Program-made: the position numbers and the translations under genes
NCBI GenBank assembly: GCA_031254685.1
Contig: JAIRTZ010000006.1
Coordinates: forward strand, 1 to 5,401
Reading direction: 5' to 3'
DNA length: 5,401 nucleotides
Origin: Methanomassiliicoccaceae archaeon
Lineage (GTDB): Archaea > Thermoplasmatota > Thermoplasmata > Methanomassiliicoccales > Methanomethylophilaceae
Shown: positions 1 through 5,092 of the stretch, in pieces
How the letters are laid out: every line of letters starts with the position of its first letter
Numbering within the stretch: position 1 is the first letter of the stretch
Notes under the pieces: model-generated
Told to the model about the DNA's origin: nothing
The model's database searches: none
The model's input: only the letters and a program-made list of their open reading frames with translations

Positions 1-533
1 AGGAACTCCTCCAGGCGTATCGCCGCGTCTATCATGGCGCTCATCCCCGTCTCGTACATCTGTATCGTTCTCCGCGACACTCCGGCGGTCTCCGCGAGCG
101 TTCCCAAGCTCAGCCCGCGCGTTTCCCTCAGGTGTTTCAGAAGGTCGCTGTCCAGTTTCACATACAGTCCGCCGGGGGCGGCGAATATGAACGGCGGAAC
201 TTCGTCCAAAAGGTGGTCCGTTAACGTCTCGTTGGAAATTATTGAGATGTTGAACCTCGTGTATACGATACCGGTCTCAAGCGCGCCCGCGCTTGAGCGT
301 TCGCCGATAAGGATCGGGCTTGCCCCGAGCGCTTCCGCGAGTATCTTCATCTCGTCCGCGTTCTCCCTCGAGAACGCGTCGATGTTGCTCAGAACTTTGA
401 TGATCAGAAGCGAATCTTTCTTACGCCCGACGATGTCGAAACACACGCTTCTCATGTTCAGCGGAGACGATACGCTGTAGCCGGCCCGCGTAAGTATCCC
501 GCGCGTGGCGTTTATCAGCTCCTCTCTGCCCAT
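1..533 (-). CDS. Archaeal XRE-family HTH transcriptional regulator (C-terminus cut by window edge)
   Basis: The first 177 residues can be read; the gene continues past base 1. It resembles the archaeal family annotated as 'putative HTH-type transcriptional regulatory protein', usually roughly 300 residues long, so a little over half is visible. Residues about 131-177 form an XRE/Cro-type helix-turn-helix (LKHLRETRGLSLGTLAE, then AGVSRRTIQMYE). Residues about 1-120 are a mixed alpha/beta domain starting MGREELINAT, with a core around FDIVGRKKDSLLIIKVL (32-48); this is faintly like the PD-(D/E)XK nuclease fold, but that is inference. The start at 533 is chosen because a TATA box (557-564) is centred about 27 bp upstream, fitting a leaderless mRNA. 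In-frame ATGs at 593 and 584 would place the TATA box inside the gene and lack a usable Shine-Dalgarno site. The gene lies behind cdc48 on the same strand but is separated from it by a terminator and has its own promoter. The target genes are unknown. Confidence 0.8.
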   Translation of the reverse strand, partial: MGREELINATRGILTRAGYSVSSPLNMRSVCFDIVGRKKDSLLIIKVLSNIDAFSRENADEMKILAEALGASPILIGERSSAGALETGIVYTRFNISIISNETLTDHLLDEVPPFIFAAPGGLYVKLDSDLLKHLRETRGLSLGTLAETAGVSRRTIQMYETGMSAMIDAAIRLEEF

Positions 534-556
534 GGTGGATAAAGTGTTAATTCTTC

Positions 557-564
557 TATTTATA
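557..564 (-). promoter_or_regulatory. TATA box for the HTH regulator gene
   Basis: Read on the minus strand this is TATAAATA, a close match to the archaeal TATA consensus. Its centre is about 27 bp upstream of the A of the start codon at 533. Transcription would therefore begin at or next to the ATG, giving a leaderless message, and no Shine-Dalgarno sequence is present before the ATG. Confidence 0.6.
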
Positions 565-601
565 TCTTTGAACGTTTGTATCATTGAAAACATCCCCGGT
601 A

Positions 602-616
602 CGGGCATCGGGCATC
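602..616. repeat. Tandem 7-bp repeat CGGGCAT x2
   Basis: CGGGCAT occurs twice in direct succession (602-608 and 609-615), followed by C. It lies between the cdc48 terminator and the promoter of the HTH regulator, about 40 bp upstream of that TATA box. A tandem operator for the regulator is possible, but nothing beyond the repeat and its position supports that. Confidence 0.35.
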
Positions 617-643
617 AAAAAAAGGTATAGGGGCCGAAGCCCC
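617..643 (-). terminator. Hairpin plus T7 terminator of cdc48
   Basis: On the minus strand, just after the cdc48 stop codon, a perfect GGGGC / GCCCC stem (639-643 with 630-634) closes a TTCG tetraloop. Six bases later there is a run of seven T (617-623). The hairpin and T-run both fit transcription termination; in archaea the T-run is the better supported signal. Confidence 0.65.
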
Positions 644-650
644 GTTGTTC

Positions 651-2810
651 TCACGCGTACAGTCCCGTGTACTTCCCGAGCTCCTCTCTCGCGGACGGAC
701 CGAACTTGTCGATCGCCTTGACGAAGAATTCCATCTTCACCTTACACGCCTTGAGCTCATCGTCCGTCGGTATCTTGCCGTTCGCGACAAGGTTGCGCAC
801 GGCGGTCATCACCGCCTCGTTGCATATCGCCGCGATATCCGCGCCGGTGCACCCCTCCGTCCTTTCGGCGAGCTCCGCGATGCTGACGTCGTCATCCAGG
901 GGCTTGCCCTTGGTGTGTATCCCGAAGATCGATGTTCTCGATTCCTTGTCCGGAGGGCCGATCAGTATGCTCTTGTCGAACCTTCCGGGTCTGAGCAGCG
1001 CCGGGTCGATGATGTCGGGACGGTTCGTCGCCGCGATCACCACCACGCCGTTCAGAGGCTGGAGGCCGTCCATCTCGGTGAGCATCTGCGATATCACGCG
1101 CTCGGTCACTTTGCTGTCGTCCCCGCCTCCCCGCGTCGGGGCGATCGAATCGACCTCGTCCATGAATATCACGCACGGCGCGGCCTGCCTCGCCTTCCTG
1201 AACGTCTCGCGGACCGCCTTCTCACTTTCGCCGACCCACTTGTTCAGGAATTCGGGACCGTTGACGGAGATGAAGTTAGCTTCGCTCTCGGTCGCGACGG
1301 CCTTCGCCAGCATCGTCTTCCCGGTGCCGGGCGGGCCGTAGAGCAGTATGCCCTTCGGCGGTTTGGCGTTCATGTGCTCGAACACCTTCCCGTATTTCAG
1401 CGGCCATTCGACCGCCTCCTTCAGTTCCTGCTTCGCGGTCTCCAGCGCACCGATGTCGTCCCAATATACGCGCGGTTTTTCGATGAGCACCTCGCGCATC
1501 GTCGACGGCTGCATCTCCCTCAATGCGACGTTGAAGTCCTCCTTGTTCACGTTTATCCTGTTCAGCGTCTCGAACGGAATTTCGTCATCCTCAAGGTCCA
1601 GATCGGGCAGCAGGCGGCGCAGCGCGGCCATCGCAGCCTCTTTCGTGAGTGCTGAAAGGTCAGCGCCCGCGTAACCGTGCGTCAGGTCCGCAAGCCTTTC
1701 CAGATCGACGTCATCGGTGAGCGGCATACCGCGGGTGTGGATCTGCAGTATCTCCAGTCTTCCGTCCCTGTTGGGTATGCTTATCTCGATCTCGCGGTCA
1801 AACCGTCCCGGTCTTCTCAGCGCCTCGTCGAGCGCGTTCGGGCGGTTCGTCGCCCCTATGACGACGACCTTCCCGCGCGCCTCGAGACCGTCCATCAGCG
1901 CAAGCAATTGCGCAACGATGCGTCTCTCCTGTTCGCCGGAGACCTCGTCGCGCTTGGGTGCGATCGAATCTATCTCGTCGATGAAGATAATGCTCGGAGC
2001 GTTCTCCTCGGCGTCCTTGAATATCTCTCTCAGACGTTCCTCCGATTCGCCGTAGAACTTGCTCATGATCGCCGGTCCGCCTATCGATACGAAGTTGCTG
2101 CTCGTCTCCCCGGCGACAGCCTTCGCCAGCATAGTTTTTCCGGTACCCGGCGGACCGTGGAGCAGGACGCCCTTCGGCGCCTCCACGCCGAGCCTCTTGA
2201 ACAGCTCGGGATGCTTCAGCGGAAGCTCGATCATCTCGCGTACTTTCCTCACTTCGTCGCCGAGTCCCCCGATGTCCTCGTAGGACACCTTCGGTATGTC
2301 ACCCGTCTTGTTACTCGGTTTGTCGCTTATCTTCACGACGGTCTCCGGCGTCATTATGACGGCGTCCGCCGCCGGTGTGAACGAAGTCACGGCAAAATCT
2401 ATCCTGTTGCCCATGAGGCTCAGCGAGATTATGTCCCCCTTCGAGAACGCGCGCGCCTCGAACACCTGTCTCAGGTAATCCTCGGCCCCCTGGAGCTTGA
2501 CGTTCTCGGCCAGCGAGAATGTTATCTTCGCCGCATTCTTTGCGGCCACTTTCTTGATGTCCACACGCTCGTCGATGCTCGTTCCCGCGTTGCGCCGCGT
2601 GGAACCGTCCATCCTTATGAGCCCTTTGTTGGCATCCTCAAAATCTCCTTTGAGTACTTTGGAAACAGTTTTCTTGTTCCCGTGTATCTGTATTATGTCG
2701 CCTACGTTCAGATCGAGTATGTCCATCAATGCCGGATCGATCCTCGTGACGCCCCTTCCTGCCTCGCCCGATCTGAGCTCGGCCACCTTTAACGCTTTGT
2801 CCCTTGCCAT
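651..2810 (-). CDS. cdc48: Cdc48/VAT-type two-ring AAA+ ATPase (unfoldase)
   Basis: Complete 719-residue archaeal Cdc48/p97/VAT homologue, a cytosolic hexameric ATPase that unfolds proteins by threading them through its pore. The N-domain (about 1-170) has the Cdc48 double-psi barrel and second subdomain. Ring D1 (about 177-400) has Walker A GPPGTGKT (219-226), Walker B IIFIDE (274-279), a pore loop KFYGE (251-255) and arginine fingers in RRPGRFD (332-338). Ring D2 (about 450-680) has Walker A GPPGTGKT (492-499), Walker B VIFMDE (547-552), a pore loop KWVGE (524-528) and RPGRFD (607-612). Both rings therefore look catalytically intact. The length is close to Thermoplasma VAT. The protein ends Leu-Tyr-Ala, a hydrophobic-Tyr-X (HbYX) tail of the type that docks ATPases onto the 20S proteasome. 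The start is fixed by a strong Shine-Dalgarno site 7 bases upstream. It is transcribed alone, diverging from trpB2 and ending at its own terminator. Confidence 0.97.
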   Translation of the reverse strand: MARDKALKVAELRSGEAGRGVTRIDPALMDILDLNVGDIIQIHGNKKTVSKVLKGDFEDANKGLIRMDGSTRRNAGTSIDERVDIKKVAAKNAAKITFSLAENVKLQGAEDYLRQVFEARAFSKGDIISLSLMGNRIDFAVTSFTPAADAVIMTPETVVKISDKPSNKTGDIPKVSYEDIGGLGDEVRKVREMIELPLKHPELFKRLGVEAPKGVLLHGPPGTGKTMLAKAVAGETSSNFVSIGGPAIMSKFYGESEERLREIFKDAEENAPSIIFIDEIDSIAPKRDEVSGEQERRIVAQLLALMDGLEARGKVVVIGATNRPNALDEALRRPGRFDREIEISIPNRDGRLEILQIHTRGMPLTDDVDLERLADLTHGYAGADLSALTKEAAMAALRRLLPDLDLEDDEIPFETLNRINVNKEDFNVALREMQPSTMREVLIEKPRVYWDDIGALETAKQELKEAVEWPLKYGKVFEHMNAKPPKGILLYGPPGTGKTMLAKAVATESEANFISVNGPEFLNKWVGESEKAVRETFRKARQAAPCVIFMDEVDSIAPTRGGGDDSKVTERVISQMLTEMDGLQPLNGVVVIAATNRPDIIDPALLRPGRFDKSILIGPPDKESRTSIFGIHTKGKPLDDDVSIAELAERTEGCTGADIAAICNEAVMTAVRNLVANGKIPTDDELKACKVKMEFFVKAIDKFGPSAREELGKYTGLYA

Positions 2811-2817
2811 ATTTCTT

Positions 2818-2826
2818 ACCTCCTTT
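2818..2826 (-). promoter_or_regulatory. Strong Shine-Dalgarno site of cdc48
   Basis: On the minus strand AAAGGAGGT lies 7 bases before the ATG at 2810. It is nearly a full complement of the 16S rRNA 3' end and decides the start codon. This contrasts with three other genes here that have no leader. Confidence 0.85.
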
Positions 2827-2870
2827 CAGCTTTCCTATTTTTTCGTTCGGAGCCTATTTGTTATCGCTTC

Positions 2871-2878
2871 TATATAAA
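2871..2878 (-). promoter_or_regulatory. TATA box for cdc48
   Basis: TTTATATA on the minus strand, about 64 bp upstream of the cdc48 ATG. A start site about 26 bp downstream would give a leader of roughly 38 nt that includes the Shine-Dalgarno site. On the plus strand the same bases read TATATAAA, so they could also serve transcription into the intergenic region. Confidence 0.55.
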
Positions 2879-2920
2879 CATTGCTATGAATACGAACAAT
2901 TGGTAGCAACGGAACCGTCG

Positions 2921-2989
2921 GGGATCTGTCAAAGGCACAGTCCCGCGTTCCGCCGGCCCCCGGCTTTCGGGCGGGCGGCGGATCCGCGC
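2921..2989. other. Two adjacent potential hairpins in a GC-rich intergenic core
   Basis: This lies in the 288-bp gap between divergent cdc48 and trpB2. Hairpin 1 (2921-2944) pairs GGGA and CTGT with ACAG and TCCC, with one bulged T and a 7-base loop. Hairpin 2 (2950-2981) pairs CCGCCG with CGGCGG outside and CCCG with CGGG around a GCTTT loop, with two more C-G pairs between them, one 1x1 mismatch and one bulge. Flanking GCG (2945-2947) and CGC (2985-2987) can extend it. The core is much richer in GC than the flanking AT-rich promoters. No coding frame here looks real. It could be a small structured RNA on either strand, a repetitive extragenic palindrome, or a chance fold. No T-run follows on either strand, so a terminator is unlikely. 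Confidence 0.4.
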
Positions 2990-3016
2990 ATTGTCCGGTC
3001 ATCGCCTGGCGGCCGA

Positions 3017-3031
3017 ATAACCGCTTGTTAT
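3017..3031. repeat. Short inverted repeat upstream of trpB2
   Basis: ATAAC and GTTAT are perfect 5-bp arms around CGCTT. The right arm overlaps a possible distal TATA box (TTATAAAG, 3028-3035). It may be a regulator site, but it is short enough to arise by chance. Confidence 0.25.
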
Positions 3032-3034
3032 AAA

Positions 3035-3062
3035 GATGTACAGAATCGTACATCAGTGCACA
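3035..3062 (+). promoter_or_regulatory. Candidate operator: three TGTACA-like hexamers in 10-bp phase
   Basis: TGTACA (3037-3042), CGTACA (3047-3052) and TGCACA (3057-3062) start exactly 10 bp apart, so they would lie on one face of the helix. The first two also form a perfect inverted repeat, GATGTAC (3035-3041) and GTACATC (3048-3054). The array ends 5 bp before the proximal trpB2 TATA box. In Methanothermobacter the tryptophan regulator TrpY binds TRP boxes with consensus TGTACA. A tryptophan-responsive operator here is inference from that match and from the gene downstream. Confidence 0.45.
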
Positions 3063-3067
3063 TCATA

Positions 3068-3075
3068 TTAATATA
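3068..3075 (+). promoter_or_regulatory. TATA box for trpB2
   Basis: TTAATATA is centred about 27 bp upstream of the ATG at 3099, giving a leaderless message starting at that codon. An alternative TATA-like element, TTATAAAG (3028-3035), would give a start near 3058 and a leader of about 40 nt without a Shine-Dalgarno site, so it is less favoured. Confidence 0.5.
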
Positions 3076-3098
3076 CTCATTTTTAAATGGGTTTTAAC

Positions 3099-4427
3099 AT
3101 GGCAATTAAAAAAGACTTTCGCGTGACCCTGTCACCTGAAGAAATTCCAAAGAAATGGTACAACATCGCGGCGGACCTGAAGAACATCGTTCCCCCGCTG
3201 CACCCCGGAACGAAACAGCCGGTGACCGCAAAGGACATGGAACCGATCTTCTGCAAATCGTTCATCAAGCAGGAGATGTCCATGGAGCGGTACATACCGA
3301 TCCCGACCGAGGTTCGCGAGAAATACATGCTGCTCAACAGACCGAGCCCGCTGCAGAGGGCCGTCAATCTGGAGAAGGCCCTGAAGACGCCGGCTAAGAT
3401 ATACTTCAAGCGCGAGGACCTGAGCCCTGTGGGAAGCCACAAAGGAAATTCCGCGATAGCGCAGGCATATCTCAACGCGAAGGACGGCATCCATACGATA
3501 ACGACGGAGACCGGCGCGGGACAATGGGGTTCGGCGCTCGCTCTCGCGTCAAGCATGTTCGACATCGACTGTACCGTTTACATGGTGCGCGTCAGCTACG
3601 ACCAGAAGCCGTTCAGAAGGACGATAATGGAAACGTACGGATCGAAGGTGTACGCGTCGCCGAGCACGACCACGGAGTACGGACGCAAGGTCCTGGCGCA
3701 GGACCCGAAGACGTCCGGTTCGCTGGGAATGGCGATAACGGAGGCGATCGAGGTGGCCGTGAAGGACCCGAACATCAAGTACTCGCTGGGAAGCGTACTG
3801 AACGCGGTGATGACACACCAGACCGTCATCGGTCAGGAGGTCATGCTGCAGATGGACAAGGCCGAGATCGAGCCGGACTACATGGTCGGCTGCGTCGGCG
3901 GAGGTTCGAACTTCTCAGGGTTCGCGTTCCCGATGATGAGGCAGAAGATACTCAAGAAGACAGATTGTGAATTCGTCGCAGCGGAACCGAAAGCGGCCGC
4001 AAGCTTCACGGAAGGCGAGTACAGGTACGATTTCGGCGACACCGGCGGTATGACGCCGCTGCTGAAGATGTTCACGCTCGGTTCCGAGTTCGTTCCGTCG
4101 CCGATACACGCCGGCGGTCTCAGATATCACGGCATGTCCCCGCTGCTCAGCGCCGCGTACGATCAGGGGCTCCTGACGGCGCGCGCATACGACCAGACGG
4201 AGACGTTCGAGGCCGGCGTCATGTTCGCGAAGTGCGAGGGCATAATACCCGCTCCCGAGTCATCGCACGCGATAAAGGCGGCGATCGATCTCGCGCTGGA
4301 GGCGAAAGCGAAGCGCAAGGCGAAGACCATCGTCTTCTCGCTGTCCGGTCACGGACTCCTGGACCTCGCCGGGTACGAGAAGCACATAGGCGGAAAACTC
4401 TCGTCCTCGTCAAGATCAAAGAAATAA
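3099..4427 (+). CDS. trpB: Tryptophan synthase beta chain, TrpB2 type
   Basis: A complete 442-residue PLP enzyme that joins indole to serine (or O-phosphoserine, as shown for some TrpB2 proteins) to give tryptophan in the cytosol. TrpB2 hallmarks are the long N-terminal stretch with EIPKKWYNI and PPLHPGT, and the ETGAGQWG motif (137-144) in which Trp replaces the His of TrpB1. The PLP lysine is K115 in SPVGSHKGNSA, the likely catalytic acid is E137, the phosphate of PLP is held by GGGSN (267-271), and SGHG (416-419) lies near the end. The residues after the lysine (GNS) differ from the more usual PNT/INT, a mild oddity. The start at 3099 is preferred over the in-frame ATG at 3087 because a TATA box is about 27 bp upstream; 3087 would add four residues. 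The gene is alone: no trpA or other trp gene is in view, typical for TrpB2, which does not need TrpA contacts. Indole salvage is a reasonable inferred role. Confidence 0.95.
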   Translation: MAIKKDFRVTLSPEEIPKKWYNIAADLKNIVPPLHPGTKQPVTAKDMEPIFCKSFIKQEMSMERYIPIPTEVREKYMLLNRPSPLQRAVNLEKALKTPAKIYFKREDLSPVGSHKGNSAIAQAYLNAKDGIHTITTETGAGQWGSALALASSMFDIDCTVYMVRVSYDQKPFRRTIMETYGSKVYASPSTTTEYGRKVLAQDPKTSGSLGMAITEAIEVAVKDPNIKYSLGSVLNAVMTHQTVIGQEVMLQMDKAEIEPDYMVGCVGGGSNFSGFAFPMMRQKILKKTDCEFVAAEPKAAASFTEGEYRYDFGDTGGMTPLLKMFTLGSEFVPSPIHAGGLRYHGMSPLLSAAYDQGLLTARAYDQTETFEAGVMFAKCEGIIPAPESSHAIKAAIDLALEAKAKRKAKTIVFSLSGHGLLDLAGYEKHIGGKLSSSSRSKK

Positions 4428-4447
4428 ACCACCCTCCGGGAAATATA

Positions 4448-4477
4448 GGGGGCTACCCGCCCCCGAACCCATTTTTT
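4448..4477 (+). terminator. Hairpin plus T6 terminator of trpB2
   Basis: GGGGGC (4448-4453) and GCCCCC (4459-4464) form a perfect 6-bp stem with a 5-base loop, 20 bp after the trpB2 stop codon. A run of six T follows at 4472-4477. This separates trpB2 from the downstream toxin-antitoxin operon. Confidence 0.65.
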
Positions 4478-4498
4478 CTGTTCTGCACCGTAATACGA

Positions 4499-4519
4499 TG
4501 TACATACAGCGTATATACA
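4499..4519. promoter_or_regulatory. Palindromic operator candidate of the toxin-antitoxin operon
   Basis: Half-sites TGTACATAC (4499-4507) and GTATATACA (4511-4519) are inverted around a 3-bp spacer (AGC) and match at 8 of 9 positions. The site ends 9 bp before the TATA box, where bound protein would obstruct TBP/TFB. Ribbon-helix-helix antitoxins bind such inverted repeats, and the next gene begins with that kind of domain, so autoregulation is the natural inference. Confidence 0.55.
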
Positions 4520-4528
4520 AAACAAATT

Positions 4529-4536
4529 TTTATATA
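4529..4536 (+). promoter_or_regulatory. TATA box of the mntA-hepT operon
   Basis: TTTATATA within a T-rich stretch, centred about 26.5 bp before the ATG at 4559. Transcription would begin at the start codon. No Shine-Dalgarno sequence precedes the ATG, so the first gene is probably read from a leaderless mRNA. Confidence 0.65.
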
Positions 4537-4558
4537 ATGAAGACAGCATCGATCCGCC

Positions 4559-5092
4559 ATGAATGAAAAGATCGAATCCGGGACGATGACCATAAGCTTA
4601 CGGCTGGACAAAAATCTCAAAAAGGATGCAGAGGACCTTTTCTCGGAGATCGGTATGAACATGACCACCGCGATCAATATCTTTCTGCGTCACTGCCTCA
4701 TGGAGAACAAGATACCGTTCGAGATAGGGCTGCGCGGGGACAGCGCCGGGCCGATGAAGATAAAAAAGGCCTCAGAGAGGACGAAGACACTGTGCGGAGA
4801 GATGACATTCGACGAACTGTGCGGATTGGTCGCGCCGATCGCCAGGAAGCATGGTGTGAACCGCATGTATCTCTTCGGTTCCAGAGCGCGCGGGGACAAC
4901 AGAGAGGACAGCGATTTCGATTTCTGTATAGACGTTCCCAAAAGTTTCAGTCTCATGGACATCGGGGGACTTATGGGCGAACTCGAAGACGCGGTCGGGG
5001 CAAAGGTCGACCTGTTATGCGAAAATGACATGCACAAAAAACCGCGCCTGATGGAGGAGGTATTGCGTGACCGCAAGCTCGTGTTCGGATAG
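4559..5092 (+). CDS. mntA: Fusion antitoxin: RelB/DinJ-like domain plus MntA-type nucleotidyltransferase
   Basis: The 177-residue protein has two parts. Residues about 9-57 match the RelB/DinJ ribbon-helix-helix antitoxin domain: a beta strand TISLRLDKNL, then helices through IGMNMTTAINIFLRHCL, then IPFEI as in DinJ. The stretch to about residue 88 (ending MTFDELC) resembles the C-terminal part of RelB, so the whole RelB module may be kept. Residues about 89-177 are a minimal nucleotidyltransferase with the exact MntA signature GS-x10-DxD: G107, S108, D119, D121, with a likely third acidic residue D151 in KVDLL. In known type VII systems MntA inactivates HepT by AMPylating a tyrosine, and a HepT gene follows here. 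The fused DNA-binding domain probably lets the protein repress its own operon; this is inference. The ATG at 4559 is supported by the TATA spacing. MntA proteins I know are usually the single catalytic domain of roughly 100-140 residues, so the fusion is the odd part. Confidence 0.88.
   Translation: MNEKIESGTMTISLRLDKNLKKDAEDLFSEIGMNMTTAINIFLRHCLMENKIPFEIGLRGDSAGPMKIKKASERTKTLCGEMTFDELCGLVAPIARKHGVNRMYLFGSRARGDNREDSDFDFCIDVPKSFSLMDIGGLMGELEDAVGAKVDLLCENDMHKKPRLMEEVLRDRKLVFG
5053..5061 (+). promoter_or_regulatory. Shine-Dalgarno site for hepT inside mntA
   Basis: GGAGGAGGT lies within the mntA coding sequence, 5 bases before a GTG. It identifies that GTG as the hepT start and means hepT is translated by ribosome binding within the message, unlike the leaderless first gene. 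Confidence 0.75.

Noticed and set aside
34..480. Plus-strand open frame of 148 codons at the left edge
   Set aside because: It lies antisense to the HTH regulator, whose minus-strand frame has a recognisable XRE domain and a well-placed TATA box.
645..2792. Long plus-strand open frames opposite cdc48 (645-1655, 1677-2792 and shorter ones)
   Set aside because: They are antisense to a clear Cdc48 gene with intact motifs. Their translations are Arg/His/Leu-rich with no recognisable domain, which is expected from GC-biased codon positions on the other strand.
2900..3030. C/D or H/ACA guide RNA in the intergenic hairpin region
   Set aside because: No paired C and D boxes, and no ACA at the right distance after a hairpin, could be found on either strand. 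It is kept only as an unassigned structured region.
2835..3053. Minus-strand 72-codon frame in the cdc48-trpB2 gap
   Set aside because: It would cover the cdc48 promoter and leader. It has no Shine-Dalgarno site or TATA box of its own and no recognisable sequence.
3083..4130. Minus-strand and alternative-frame open frames over trpB2
   Set aside because: All overlap the clear TrpB2 coding sequence and show no domain or plausible start signal.
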